From assembly GCF_037975245.1 (NCBI RefSeq), contig NC_092576.1:33024611-33088610 (forward strand): 64,000 nucleotides of DNA, read 5' to 3'. The position numbers and the translations under genes are program-made. Shown here piece after piece: positions 23,691 to 34,165 of this stretch. The stretch's first letter is position 1. Each line of letters begins with the position of its first letter. The notes below the pieces were generated by a model. The model had not been told where the DNA came from, did not search any database, and saw only the letters and a list, made by a program, of their open reading frames with translations. The stretch comes from Apostichopus japonicus. Taxonomy: Eukaryota; Echinodermata; Holothuroidea; Aspidochirotida; Stichopodidae.

Positions 23691-24607
23691 ATCAAATAGG
23701 AAATAAGTGGCCAAAACTGGACTAGCATTGATATTAACTTTCCAGCGTGATCAGTTATCTCTGTTCTGGTACGGAGACCCATACAGAGAGCAAGACACAC
23801 ACAAAATATAAACACAGCTGTGTTCCGACTCAACTGGATTGGAACAAAGTGGAAATATGTAATGTGCAAGCTCCTTGCTGTTACCTAATCCGACTGCTAT
23901 GGTCATAAAATGACCGCTGTTCAAAAATAATACTTGAAGGTTGAGTTCTTTATTCTTCTGTGGTCCTGTAGATGTTGATACTAAATTGCGTTGTGCTATT
24001 CTTTTATTTAATATATTTGCTTTAATAAATAAGATCCAGGAGGGCAATATATGTTCCATTCAGTATCGAAGTTCAGTCCCAAAATATATTCCTTGTTGCC
24101 ATCAGTCCAAAAACTTCTTCCTTACTTCGGACTGGTCAGTTCACTATAGAAACCTTTGCCAATGTCCTAACATCAAGAGGATATTATTTATGAATCTCCA
24201 TCACCTTTTCTTAATGTACCAATCCTTTCTGTTAAACTTCCTTTTGCTCTTTACTCCTACCATGTGGACACTAGTGTACACATAGCTCCCTTTCCTATCT
24301 CACTCCTACAAAGTATCAAAACACATATGTCCATTGTTCAAAAGTGGCCTTCACACTTAATCAACCTCTGAGTCATCCTGTTTCAAGCTAAGACCCTGTG
24401 GTTGCCTAGCAACCCAGATAGAGATAGTTATTCCCCCTTTGACTTAGTGTATACACTGTAAGTGATTTACTATTGAAATATATATGCAAAGTGCAGTACC
24501 ACAATATAGTGCAATGTAAATCTCTATGAAAATAAACTATGTAAGAGCATACAGTCTTAAAGTTTTATCTGTCAATATAAAGTCAAGTATAACTGGATAA
24601 ACATGAT

Positions 24608-25060
24608 GTATATCCAGTTATACCTGACTTTATATTGACAGATAAAACTTTATATGCATATCTGGATTGACTCTATATCCAGTCATATCTGGCTTTATAT
24701 GGCCAGATAAAACTTTATCTGCATATCTGGATTGACTCTATATCCAGTTATATCTGGCTGTATATGGACAGATAAAACTTTATCTGCATATCTGGATTGA
24801 CTCTATATCCAGTTATATCTGGCTTTATATGGCCAGATAAAACTTTATCTGCATGTCTGGATTGACTCTATATCCAGTTATATCTGGCTTTATATGGACA
24901 GATAAAACTTTATCTGCATATCTGGATTGACTCTATATCCAGTTATATCTGGCTTTATATGGCCAGATAAAACTTTATCTGCATATCTGGATTGACTCTA
25001 TATCCAGTTATATCTGGCTTTATATGGCCAGATAAAACTTGATCTGGCCAGATTAAACCA
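24608..25060. repeat. ~65 bp tandem array, right side of the element
   Basis: About seven units each carry TATATCCAGTTATATCTGGC, then GGCCAGATAAAACTTTATCT, then GCATATCTGGATTGACTC. The period and unit differ from the left array although the core words are the same. Confidence 0.88.
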
Positions 25061-25093
25061 GATATAAAGCCAGATCTGGCATTTCGGTAAGGG

Positions 25094-26598
25094 GAGTATT
25101 TGTTCTTATTGAAAGCAGCGTATGCAATTGCTTCATATTCACTTTCGTTTTGAAAAGCCTCATTTACCTAAATGCCTAATTGTTTTCGTTCCTTGTTCCA
25201 GACAGTCAGTCTGAGAGATACTGATTATGTCAAAGTGATTGATAGTTTGTTGTATAATGACAAAGTATGATTCAACCATTTCTGTCGCACTTACAAACCG
25301 ATTTCTCATACTGGTAAGCATATAGTTTCGAGGGAAACGGCTGAAAGTAAGTTTTCCTGTAGTACATTGTTTGCTTGCGCGGAATAAAAGAGAATGTTCA
25401 ATAAGCTCATACTTATGCAGGCATGATATTTTTTCCGCGGATTTCCGTGATTTATTTTCTACCTCCGAGATTTACACCTCTCAACATCCGTGAATTTTTA
25501 ACAACAGCGTTACTGTATCATTTGATCCGTCGTTCGCATGTTTTTCATTACCGATGCATATCCAACCTGCAGGGGGACAACAACTTATCCTAACTCACTG
25601 TAGCATACGCAAACTGGAGCCTATACCGCAATTTTTTCTCTTGATTTTCATAACGTTCTCAACATTATAGCAACGAGATTTCCTTAAGTTTCCCTTGATT
25701 TTGAATATTTTAGTATCATTAGAGTAGGGAAAACCGAGTAGAGATGAAGTGCTGTAGCTGCTGAATATTATTCCAGATTACAACTGACCGTGACTGCGTA
25801 CATTTTAAGAACTGTGACTTTTTAATTATGGGTCGCCATGATTGAAAGAATAAAGTAGGGTGAAAACGACAGGCTAGGCATGTGTCTTCAGTGTGCACTT
25901 TTTGAGTGTAAAATCTTTGCTTTGAGTGTTTTAATAAACTCAAAATTCTTTATAAAATAGGCACTAAAATGTTGTCTTTAAACCTATCATAATTTTCTTC
26001 CAGGGGCTTCGACTCCATAGACCCCCCCCCCCACGGGCCCTAAGGCAGGCACATGGATCCCACCTGTAACTGTTTCGCGCTGCGTGCTGACTGACGCCTT
26101 CGGCGTTACTATAGTGTCACCCACAAAGTTCAGTAACTTTTTTTTTACCCCAGGCTCATCCATGCTTATGAAGTTTCTATTTTTGAAACTTGTTTTACAA
26201 CCTCCACTTTGTTATTATTATTTCAATGGCACGATACGACCCGGCGGACTATCCGTCTGTTATCTTCCTCCCTTAAAACTGCATGGTACGTACGGATAGA
26301 ACTTTCACAAATGTTGGTGATAGTGAAACACAATTACCACTCCCGCTTGATACTCACTGTACCACATATATTGTCCTTTCGTGTTTAGCATCAGATTTGC
26401 CAATTTCAGTACTTACACATTTCATGAATATTGTTTAGTGGAAAATGCCTTCTGTGGACATCCGTAGGAAATGGAAAAATAAAGAAGCAGTGTCATTGTT
26501 AACGCCCATGTGTGTTGTTGCGCATTGTCAACTAGCTGCTACGAGTCAATGCATGTAAACTACTTTGCAAATCGATAGGAAGACATACTTCTATAATA
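25094..26598. other. Stretch without recognised gene; upstream of an Ig exon
   Basis: No coding exon is recognised. A C-run with flanking GGGGCTTCG at 26005-26040 resembles debris of a dispersed element. The last few hundred bases should contain the promoter of the plus-strand gene starting at 26599, but no clear TATA or initiator could be picked out. Confidence 0.4.
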
Positions 26599-26911
26599 AT
26601 GTTCAAGTTTGCGATTGTGATGTTTTGTGGTTTGTACATTAGTTTAGGTGAAGAATTTAACCATACGGTTACCGTATCAGATCAGGCATTATTAGATGGC
26701 TGTCAAAGAAAGGGACTTAACAACAATTGGAAATTTAATGGCAGTTTACTATTTTACGGAAATCTTTTGGTCGAAGAGCAGTATGCAAAAAGTATTTCTC
26801 TTGCCACGAACTACTCGCTTTTCTTACAACCCGTATCTATTTTACACGAAGGAGTTTATGAATGCATTCGGAACGCAACTATAATATTAAGACATCATTT
26901 GCATGTGCGAG
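26599..26911 (+). CDS. Secreted or receptor-type Ig-like protein, first exon
   Basis: An ATG opens a 105-residue frame. Residues 1-17 (MFKFAIVMFCGLYISLG) form a signal peptide in the same exon as one Ig-like domain. Domain landmarks are Cys35 (LLDGC), Trp44 (NNWKF), Leu74 in the E-strand region and Cys89 in EGVYEC, the canonical F-strand motif. The domain is short, with about 54 residues between the cysteines, as in C2- or I-type folds. Sequons occur at NHT (21), NGS (47), NYS (71) and NAT (92). The exon probably ends at G|GTTTGT (26911), a weak donor but in phase 1 like the other Ig exons here; without splicing the frame stops shortly after. No second exon was securely found downstream. Ligand and function are unknown. 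Confidence 0.68.
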
Positions 26912-28009
26912 GTTTGTGTAACATTTATCGTTTTATTATGTTATGTTGAAAAGTTTATTATGTCATTACTATGGATGATAGGCTTTCTGTTGCTGTGTTA
27001 ATATTACCATTATATGTTGTCGGTTTGTTACGTCATTAACAATTTCGTATCGATTGAAGCTCATTGATCGCAGCAAATCTCATTAAATCGTCAACCACCC
27101 ACGAAATTGACAAATGAAATATTAAACGCAAAGTCAAGAAAGTGAATGTCAGTAGAAGTAGTTTAATAGACTAGTTCTCAGGAAATCGTTAACATTGTCA
27201 ACAACAAGCGATAAGACATGAACAAAAATGCATTTTTTTGAAATTTTGTCACTTCAATCATTTTTCTGGACAATTTCCATATCCGACAATCCTTTCAGTG
27301 ATTATTTTAGATGCGCTGGTATTGATTTACAACAGAGTGACTTCATTTAGCTCAAAAATGTATGTAGTGAGTTATACCATAAAGATGAGTGAATAATGTC
27401 TTTAAAGTGGCAAAGAATACATGGGAGAAGAATCGTTCCTACAAATTGACGTAGTTTTGTTGTGACACGGTTTAACTTTAAGAAAATCCCAACCATTTCA
27501 TTTTCCTTAGAATATATCTCAATTCCGATAGTTTGTATTAAAAAAATTATAAAATCCAATGCAGAAGGGATGTATGTATTTATATATTTAATCAGCCTAT
27601 CTATACTTCGAAAAGTCCGTTTTCTTACAAAAATTGTTTTTTAAACATAGTATCCTAAACCTATGATTACGCTTTTAACCACACTTAGTTGAATTTCAAT
27701 GATCTGAGGGAAATCTGGTAGTCAAATATGTAAAAGAAAACATTTGTTTGAAAAGTAAGAAATTATCTGCGTTCGTAGTTTTCAAAGTAATAAGTTCTCA
27801 ACTAACATGCTAATTGAAATTGTACTCATGTTGCAATAGGTTTTTTTTTTAAAAGTATATACTTTCTTTTCAATTGGCGACATTCGACTGACGATCGTCT
27901 GTTCACAAACTGAATTAAACTATACGAAAATTGCTTGTTTGTGAATTTACCAGTAACAGAAATACACATACTTCTAATCTTTGTTTATCATATTTTAAAC
28001 AATAAGTTT
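26912..28009. other. Presumed intron or flank of the Ig gene; nothing recognised
   Basis: AT-rich sequence without recognisable exon. If the 26599 exon is spliced, its first intron begins here. Confidence 0.4.
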
Positions 28010-28340
28010 TCATTTATTGGGGAATATTAACATTTTCGTGAAATAGGGCAAATGTCATTTAGGGTCAAAGAAGTTAAACAGTTAAATCACGCAACAGCCA
28101 ACTCCTCTTAGGTTTTAAGTTTGATGTTTATCAAACTTGGTCACAGTTTACAGTTAGTGATTAATCATAAAAGTTTGTTCTTACTTTGATGTCAAAGGTC
28201 AGGTAAGGTCAATACGTGAAATTCGTATCAAATCAACTCTGACAGTTATTGTAATTTTATTTGGCAATGGGTATCATCAGATAATGGGCCACAAAAATAT
28301 TTAATTTGTAATATGGTTAAAGGTCATTTCATGTCATCAT
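28010..28340. repeat. Remnant of GGTCA-type repeat
   Basis: The stretch contains GTCATTTAGGGTCAAAG, ATGTCAAAGGTCAGGTAAGGTCA and TAAAGGTCATTTCATGTCA. These match the vocabulary of the arrays at 19740 and 21110, but no periodicity survives. Confidence 0.5.
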
Positions 28341-29690
28341 CTGAATGATTTCAAATACTACCCCAGAAACATTTACAAAGATGTGGTCAACATCTAGCTG
28401 ATCTACTTTCCTCAAATCTGGGTTGAAAAACTTTGATTTTTTTTCTGAGCTTGGCCTAGTAACTAACCATTTCATACTTTGTTCAATGTCTCGTTGGCAT
28501 CAGGAAGTTTTTAGTTGGGCTACTGCGTATTTGGCGCTCTAGTTTACGAACTTGAAAGTGTACATTGTGTAAATGATGCTGAAGTCTGGTCAGAGAATAC
28601 TTGATTTCAAAACACGTCGCGTGTGTCTCTTTTTCACCAACGGATACTAAGAATAATAAATGAGACATCAATTTGCAAAGGAATCACAAAACAGTACATT
28701 GAGATGCGACATATTCTGTGCAAGCTTGGACGAGCAATACCTAAATCAGTCACAGATCAAACCGATGTAAAGTAACAACCCCTCCCAAGATGCAGATCAG
28801 AAGATAAAATTTACTGAACGCAGAAAGGTATTATCACTGACATTCGAAGCAATTACAGTGGTGAACATTTATCTATTCATGTTATTCATCTTTACTTTAT
28901 GGTGAATAAATAGTGTTTACTCTAAGGATTACAGGAGACTTGTGTGTTTGTATTCATTTCAATATGCTTGTGTGTTATATCATCGTAAAGGTAGGCGACT
29001 TGTTGCAGAAGTTACCCTTCTCTTGATCTAATGTTTCTCATGAATGCGATACCAGCACAGCCAAGCTCTTAAACTATGTGCTAGTTACATATTTTAATGT
29101 ATTTCATTAAAATTCTTTTTAAAGCTGTTGATGGTATCCCAGGCACGTTCATGATTCATTAACGTTTAATAAATTGTAGCTACAAGTTACTCTTTTTCAG
29201 TTATGACGTAACATACATTTTTCTCTACTAAAATAATTATCTCATGATCCATATGTCGTAGATTGCAAATCTACACATAGCACGAAACGTGTTGCAGGGC
29301 ATGGCCGACAACTTTAAGATATTACTGAATATTATTGATGAGCAAAGAACAAATATTTCATGTTAGTTGTTTACCAACGCATGCATTATTCATTAAAATC
29401 ACCCATAAAGCCGTATTACGGTGTTGCCACAGTATTCTTGTAACTGAGTTCGAGCTTTTGTTCCATGCGCAAATATATGTCGCCTCGGCAATTTACAACA
29501 AATATTTGTTTGAAAGTTGTGCCTTGCAAGACGCGCTTGTTGTACCGGTAACACATTAAACTAATAGGGTAAAGAATTAACCAACTTGATTATTCTGCAA
29601 AAATGTCATATATACATGTGTTTTCAATATTACGGAGTTCGGAAATTCTTAAACAATACTTTCACTTTAATTTTGTCAGTAGGGAAGTTA
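28341..29690. other. Stretch without recognised gene
   Basis: No convincing exon, RNA gene or repeat was found. Confidence 0.4.
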
Positions 29691-29699
29691 CCATGTTTT

Positions 29700-30030
29700 C
29701 TCTCTAGAGCATCGACATTATCCTTCCCATCATCCTCTCTCTGTCCCTCTACTGTTTATCTCCTACCTCCCCTCTTCCCCTGTTGCTTTCTTTCTTCTCT
29801 CCATCCCTTGTCTACTAATCCCCTTACATTTATCTCTTTGTGTTCACCATGGTCATTAACATGTCTTTATTCTGTGCAAGTTTTTGTCCCTTCTGTTACT
29901 GTTACTTGTCATTTAGCCTCTGAAGAAGATCCTGATAGGATCAAAACGTCAGGCCAACTTTTTTTTACACATTTTCTTACACAGGCTGTCTAGTAAATAA
30001 GCAGTTTGCACACAGTTTTTTTTTTCCATT
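29700..30030 (+). repeat. Dispersed-repeat module with pyrimidine tract and hairpin
   Basis: A ~150 bp CT-rich tract (29715-29850) is followed at 29917-29960 by CTGAAGAAGATCCTGATAGG and AAAACGTCAGG. The core GATCCT-GAT-AGGATC is a perfect hairpin. Similar GAAGAAG-hairpin-AAACGTC modules are, to my recollection, widespread in invertebrate retroelements. The exact family is not named here. Confidence 0.4.
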
Positions 30031-31556
30031 GTAATACTGACAAAACTTTACTGCTTTTAACAAAGTTTAGGTTACAACATTTTATATTTATTCTCGCGAT
30101 AAATGCTACTAAAGTAGATGGATGAAAACTAAGATAGTCGTGACAGATCTCGTTTTTAATTATCTGTGGTGGAGTTAAATAACAAACATAATTCCCTTCG
30201 TGGCTTATGCTTTCTGTTTCCCTTTAATTTAGCTTCAGTAAATATTGAAGTAATGATATATGTGATGGCATGATATAAATGAAAAGTGAAAGCTCCTCGG
30301 AACTACGTATACTGCATCGTTAGGCTGATGTTACAAATAAATTAGTAATTAAAACTTTAACGATATGGTTTGTTGGGTTTTTATTTGCATGAAGCATGTC
30401 GAAGTAACATAAGCTCAAGTAACGAAAATAGGAAGTAAAAGTGAAATTTGCTGACGTGTGCTTATCTTGGTCATTAGTAGATACTTGGAATGTTGTTTCA
30501 ATATTAGTACATCGGCACTTTCTTGTTGCTCGAGACAATTCTATCACACGGCATAGAGGTTTTGTTTTCGTATTTAACAAGTCAATTTGAACAATAATTT
30601 ATATATATAGCATTGTCTTTTAGATGTCAGTAAAGAATATTTCATGAAGATGTTATATCACTATAATAATAACACTAAACACTTTTTATTGGTCATGGAG
30701 TACTCGCAAAGATCCTTGAGTCGTAATGCTAATAGGGTCCACTTATATTGTTCTTATCATAGCATAACTTTCAACTGTTTTTAAACACCGTAAAGAAATA
30801 CACATTCAAATATACATACACATTTAGTTTAAATGTAATTAAAATAATACCATTTTATTTCTGGGATGAGATTGAGTGTCACATAAACGACCAATTATGA
30901 AGTTAACGCCTTAGCTGTTTAGTGTTTACATTTTCTAGGTCAAATGTGTTGTTGACGGTATTATGTTATCTTGCCGAATATAAGTAAGGAAGCTCATTGC
31001 AGCAAAAGGAAAACATTGTCTATTTCGTTTCGAAAGATATTTGTCGTTTCTCTACGTGCAGTTCTATAATTTACAGAACTTGTTTATCTTGAGGAAGGAA
31101 GGCAAGCTATCGTTTTCTTCAGAAAGTTCCTTTAGGACAGTTTGAAGAGATACAGAGGTACGTTAGTCCATTACGTAGACTCTGTGTAATATAATTCATT
31201 GTTCCGTTTATAATCCGCTTTTCCTCTCTAGTCATGTGAGGCTAACGTTTGATTGTGAACATAACTCGTAATATGAATGTATTTCAGTTACAAAGGAGCG
31301 TACATAAGCTTACGTAAGGGATTTGTTTTATCCTCAAACACCATTTTTTATTGAAAGTTGATTGGAGCTTGTCATTGTGTACCAAATGTGTCAGCAGGGT
31401 TTTCAGCGTATGGTGCATAGTCCTAGCAGTATTCCTTCGAAGGTTTCCATTTTTTTAGGTCAAGATAACCATATCAAGTGACAATAATAAAAACAATGTG
31501 GTATTGCCAAGTGCTGTGTTTGATTCTTCTTAAAGTTATTTTACTAAAATAACTAC
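30031..31556. other. Stretch without recognised gene; possible 5' UTR exon near 31010-31159
   Basis: A donor-like site, CAGAG|GTACGTTAG, at about 31159 follows non-coding sequence. It could end an untranslated first exon on the plus strand. Support is weak, and nothing else is recognised. Confidence 0.3.
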
Positions 31557-32305
31557 AAGGGGCGTGGGCATCTTGTCAAAAGTTTAACACACCCTTCATA
31601 GGAACGTTATAAGGTCTCTTTATCAAACACTAGTACTACCATATTTGACTTATTTTGCATCATTTGGTCTGGCACAAGATATCATTTGTTAAACAGGCTA
31701 ACTATTTTACAGAAATCGGACATATTACTCTCTCTCGCCGGAGGGATAACATAAACGTGTTATTTAAGTCTATGAATTTACTGAAGCTCACTGATCTGTT
31801 CAGTCTAAATATCCTCAGTTTGTTTATCGTTCATTACACGAAATGCTAACAAATCCTCTGAATGTCTTCTTTACACAAAACTCAAACATCCAGGCTCACC
31901 ATACCAGGCAAGCTGATTACCTGCACCCAAAACAATGTTACAACAAGTTCTCATCATCGAGCCATCACACTTTGGAATCCCCTACCTTTCACTTTAAAGG
32001 CGACGCCTTCTTTAGTTACTTTCAGAATAAGCTTACAAAAGCACTTCGTCAACATGTACTACAACTGCGAAATGTTTTGCCTACTACTCATTTATTGCTT
32101 GCATCTTTTTTAACTGGGGAAAGTGGGGGGGGGGGTAGGTGAGGTAAGGGAGAGGAATGAGTGATTTTGTTTTGTACTCCTTTCTAATTGTAAAGTTCTG
32201 TATTTTTTTCAGGGAATGGGACTACCCGACAATCCCAATTGGTTTTTTAGTACCCTTCTTTTTTTTTATCTCCTTGTATATGCTATATTTATTTTGTGAT
32301 AGAAC
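31557..32305 (+). mobile_element. Decayed LINE, RT C-terminus and 3' UTR (part 1)
   Basis: Pieces in several frames match the end of a non-LTR reverse transcriptase. RNVIRSLYQTLVLPYLTY lies near 31602 (a stop codon occurs just before it), HHTRQADYLHP near 31900, and RAITLWNPLPF in another frame near 31955, followed by FQNKLTKAL. At least two frameshifts and a stop break it, so it is a pseudogene copy. The order of motifs (SLYQTL, TRQ-LH, LWNPLP, FKK/FQNKL) is that of CR1/jockey-type ORF2 proteins. Its 3' UTR continues to 32305, where a hAT element is inserted. Confidence 0.7.
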
Positions 32306-33629
32306 CAGTGGCGTCGTCAAAGGGGGGGGGGGGGGGAGGGGCACGTGCTCCCTGGAAAACCTAGTGCCCCCGAGTGCCCCCCATCTGAGATTTGGGTTGG
32401 TAAAAGAAATATATATAGTTTGTTATATTCAACTCCCATCATCTGAGTTGGTGTTTCATAAGGACAAAGAAGCACAGTAATTCGTATTTTCTTCAAATGA
32501 GCTGCGAAAAAATGAAAAAAAGTTTATCCTTCACCGTCATGTATCGAAGTCGTAACCCGCGCCATCACAACAGGTGTCGATATTTACATTGAATGTGTCA
32601 GTGCTCACGCCATACCAGCGGCTATACACGTCCGCTTCGCGAGCTACATGACTCATTGTTCAAAACAATGAATTTCCCTGTTCTGGCTGTGCTGCAGCCG
32701 TGTTTTTATTTCCTAGAAAGTAGGACGAATATTCAGAAAATCACTAGGTGCAGTCCAATCAAATTCCTGAAAAGTAGGCCACCCCTGCTCTCCAGAGAGC
32801 ACTATTTCTGGACCTTTCTCATGATTCTGACCTCAGAATATGAAAGAACGCGCTTTATTTTTACTTGACCGATGAGTAATATCGTTGCTGTGAACCCTAA
32901 CCTTGAGGGCCTTTGTGTGGGCCTTTGTGTGCATTTGTCATATGGGTGAGAGTGTTTGTCTGCTGTCTGTGTGTGTCTTTTACCTCTCGTGAATTGGGTG
33001 CCTGTGAAATGCCGAAATGCCTGCTGTGAGAAGGGAGGGTACTGCAGTATGTTGCCTTGGTCTGAGGTTGACAGGTTAGAAGCTGACGAAATGTGAGAAT
33101 GTGAGGGTCCGCAGGCACCATACTTGCCTACATTTGTGGACCCATATATTAACCCTGTTGTGTAGGGGGTGCAGAGGCCATTTGAGGTCAGATGCTTGTA
33201 GGAACAAATGGCAAATGTTCACACCTGCATACTGAGCCATACTCGATGTGTGATCCAACTTTGGATTGCATGGTGAGATCCCTGATAGTAGCCAATAACG
33301 ATGCTGGAACCTGTTACATCTTAATAGATAATGGGAGAAAACGAGAAGGACAAGAAAGGAGTCGGGGGTCATGCACACATTACTTCAACAAATGTAGGTT
33401 CTATTGATAGGGTTAGGCATAATATCGACAGCATGTGGTTCATATCCTCTGCAAAATTCTGCGCGTTGTTAAAATCATTACTTTAAAAATAGCAATTTCC
33501 GGAGATATCTTCAGATCGAATTTAGACCCCTCCCCCAGGACAGCGATCCGTATCCACCTAAGTGCCCCCATCAAATGCTGGTGCCCCCTGTGCCCCCCCC
33601 CCCGACTGAAAAGTCTGGTGACGCCACTG
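32306..33629. mobile_element. Non-autonomous hAT-type transposon with perfect 8 bp target duplication
   Basis: The 8-base target duplication GATAGAAC lies at 32298-32305 and 33630-33637. The ends are CAGTGGCGTC and its complement, and the terminal repeats stay partly similar beyond that (CAGTGGCGTCGTCA against CAGTGGCGTCACCA). Long G and C runs sit just inside the ends. The 1324 bp interior has no transposase-like frame. A GACCCCTCCCCCA block near 33525 links it to the elements at 7976 and 18905. The insertion interrupts the 3' UTR of the LINE at 31557. Confidence 0.9.
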
Positions 33630-33637
33630 GATAGAAC

Positions 33638-33672
33638 AAAAATTAATGAAAATGAAATGAACATTTTCAGAT
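33638..33672 (+). mobile_element. LINE 3' end (part 2), beyond the hAT insertion
   Basis: The sequence continues the LINE 3' UTR after one copy of the target duplication and ends in an AATGAAAATGAAATGAA-type simple tail. The exact end is uncertain. Confidence 0.45.
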
Positions 33673-33877
33673 GGCGGCTCTTCTTGTGACACATCGTCGG
33701 CCCTCCGGTGTCAACAGACTGTGGGTTACCGATCAAACGTCCGTTGTTTCGCCAGCGGCTTCTTGTTGGTCATTAGGATGCACCTCTGAACGGCTGGTGT
33801 TTCGACGATATGTCATCCAGTCGGCGTGTAATCAGCGGTCGTTCACGGTTTACAGATGGATGAATGCCGGCATGTGA
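33671..33877 (+). other. GC-richer patch with open frame, not recognised
   Basis: A 68-codon frame from ATG (MAALLVTHRRPSGVNRL...) lies in sequence clearly richer in G+C than its surroundings. No signal peptide, domain or splice signal supports a gene. It may be part of another dispersed element next to the LINE end. Confidence 0.2.
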
Positions 33878-34025
33878 TGAAGAGTCATGAACGGATTATA
33901 ACAGCAAAACAAAAAGCAAATGCTGCTGATATCATTTGAATACAACTGATATCCTTTCCACAATCCTTTGACAAACTTGTTAGGTGTTGTTAACAAACTA
34001 TGAGAAACATCAAGCTGTCAACACA

Positions 34026-34100
<75 letters not shown>
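34026..34100. repeat. (ATT)25 microsatellite
   Basis: An uninterrupted ATT trinucleotide run of about 75 bases, probably the expanded tail of the retroposon fragment next to it. Confidence 0.97.
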
Positions 34101-34165
34101 GCACCGGTGCTTATATAGCGCAAAATCCCAGGGTTCAATGCACTTAACAAAACAAATACAAACAA
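34101..34165 (-). mobile_element. Retroposon 3' end with (AAT)n tail
   Basis: Read on the minus strand, AACCCTGGGATTTTGCGCTA followed by TATAAGCACC precedes the (AAT)n run. GCGCTATATAA is also the 3' signature of the LINEs at 13219 and 54510, so this is a short LINE or SINE end. Confidence 0.6.

Larger units (their letters stand above)
23087..25093. mobile_element. 2.0 kb element with short TIRs and two internal ATCTGG arrays
   Basis: Terminal CCCTTACCGAAAT at 23087-23099 is matched by its complement at 25081-25093. Both are followed inward by CCAGATCTGG after one differing base. Next to the left end lies a ~103 bp array (23275-23690) and next to the right end a ~65 bp array (24608-25060). 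Both are built from CCAGATA and TATCTGG words. A 42-base inverted repeat with a 10-base loop lies at 24558-24651. No transposase and no clear target duplication were seen, so the superfamily is unassigned. Confidence 0.75.

Noticed and set aside
29586-29993. 135-codon plus-strand frame rich in Ser, Pro, Leu and Cys
   Set aside because: It arises from the CT-rich tract and the dispersed hairpin module, not from a gene-like sequence.
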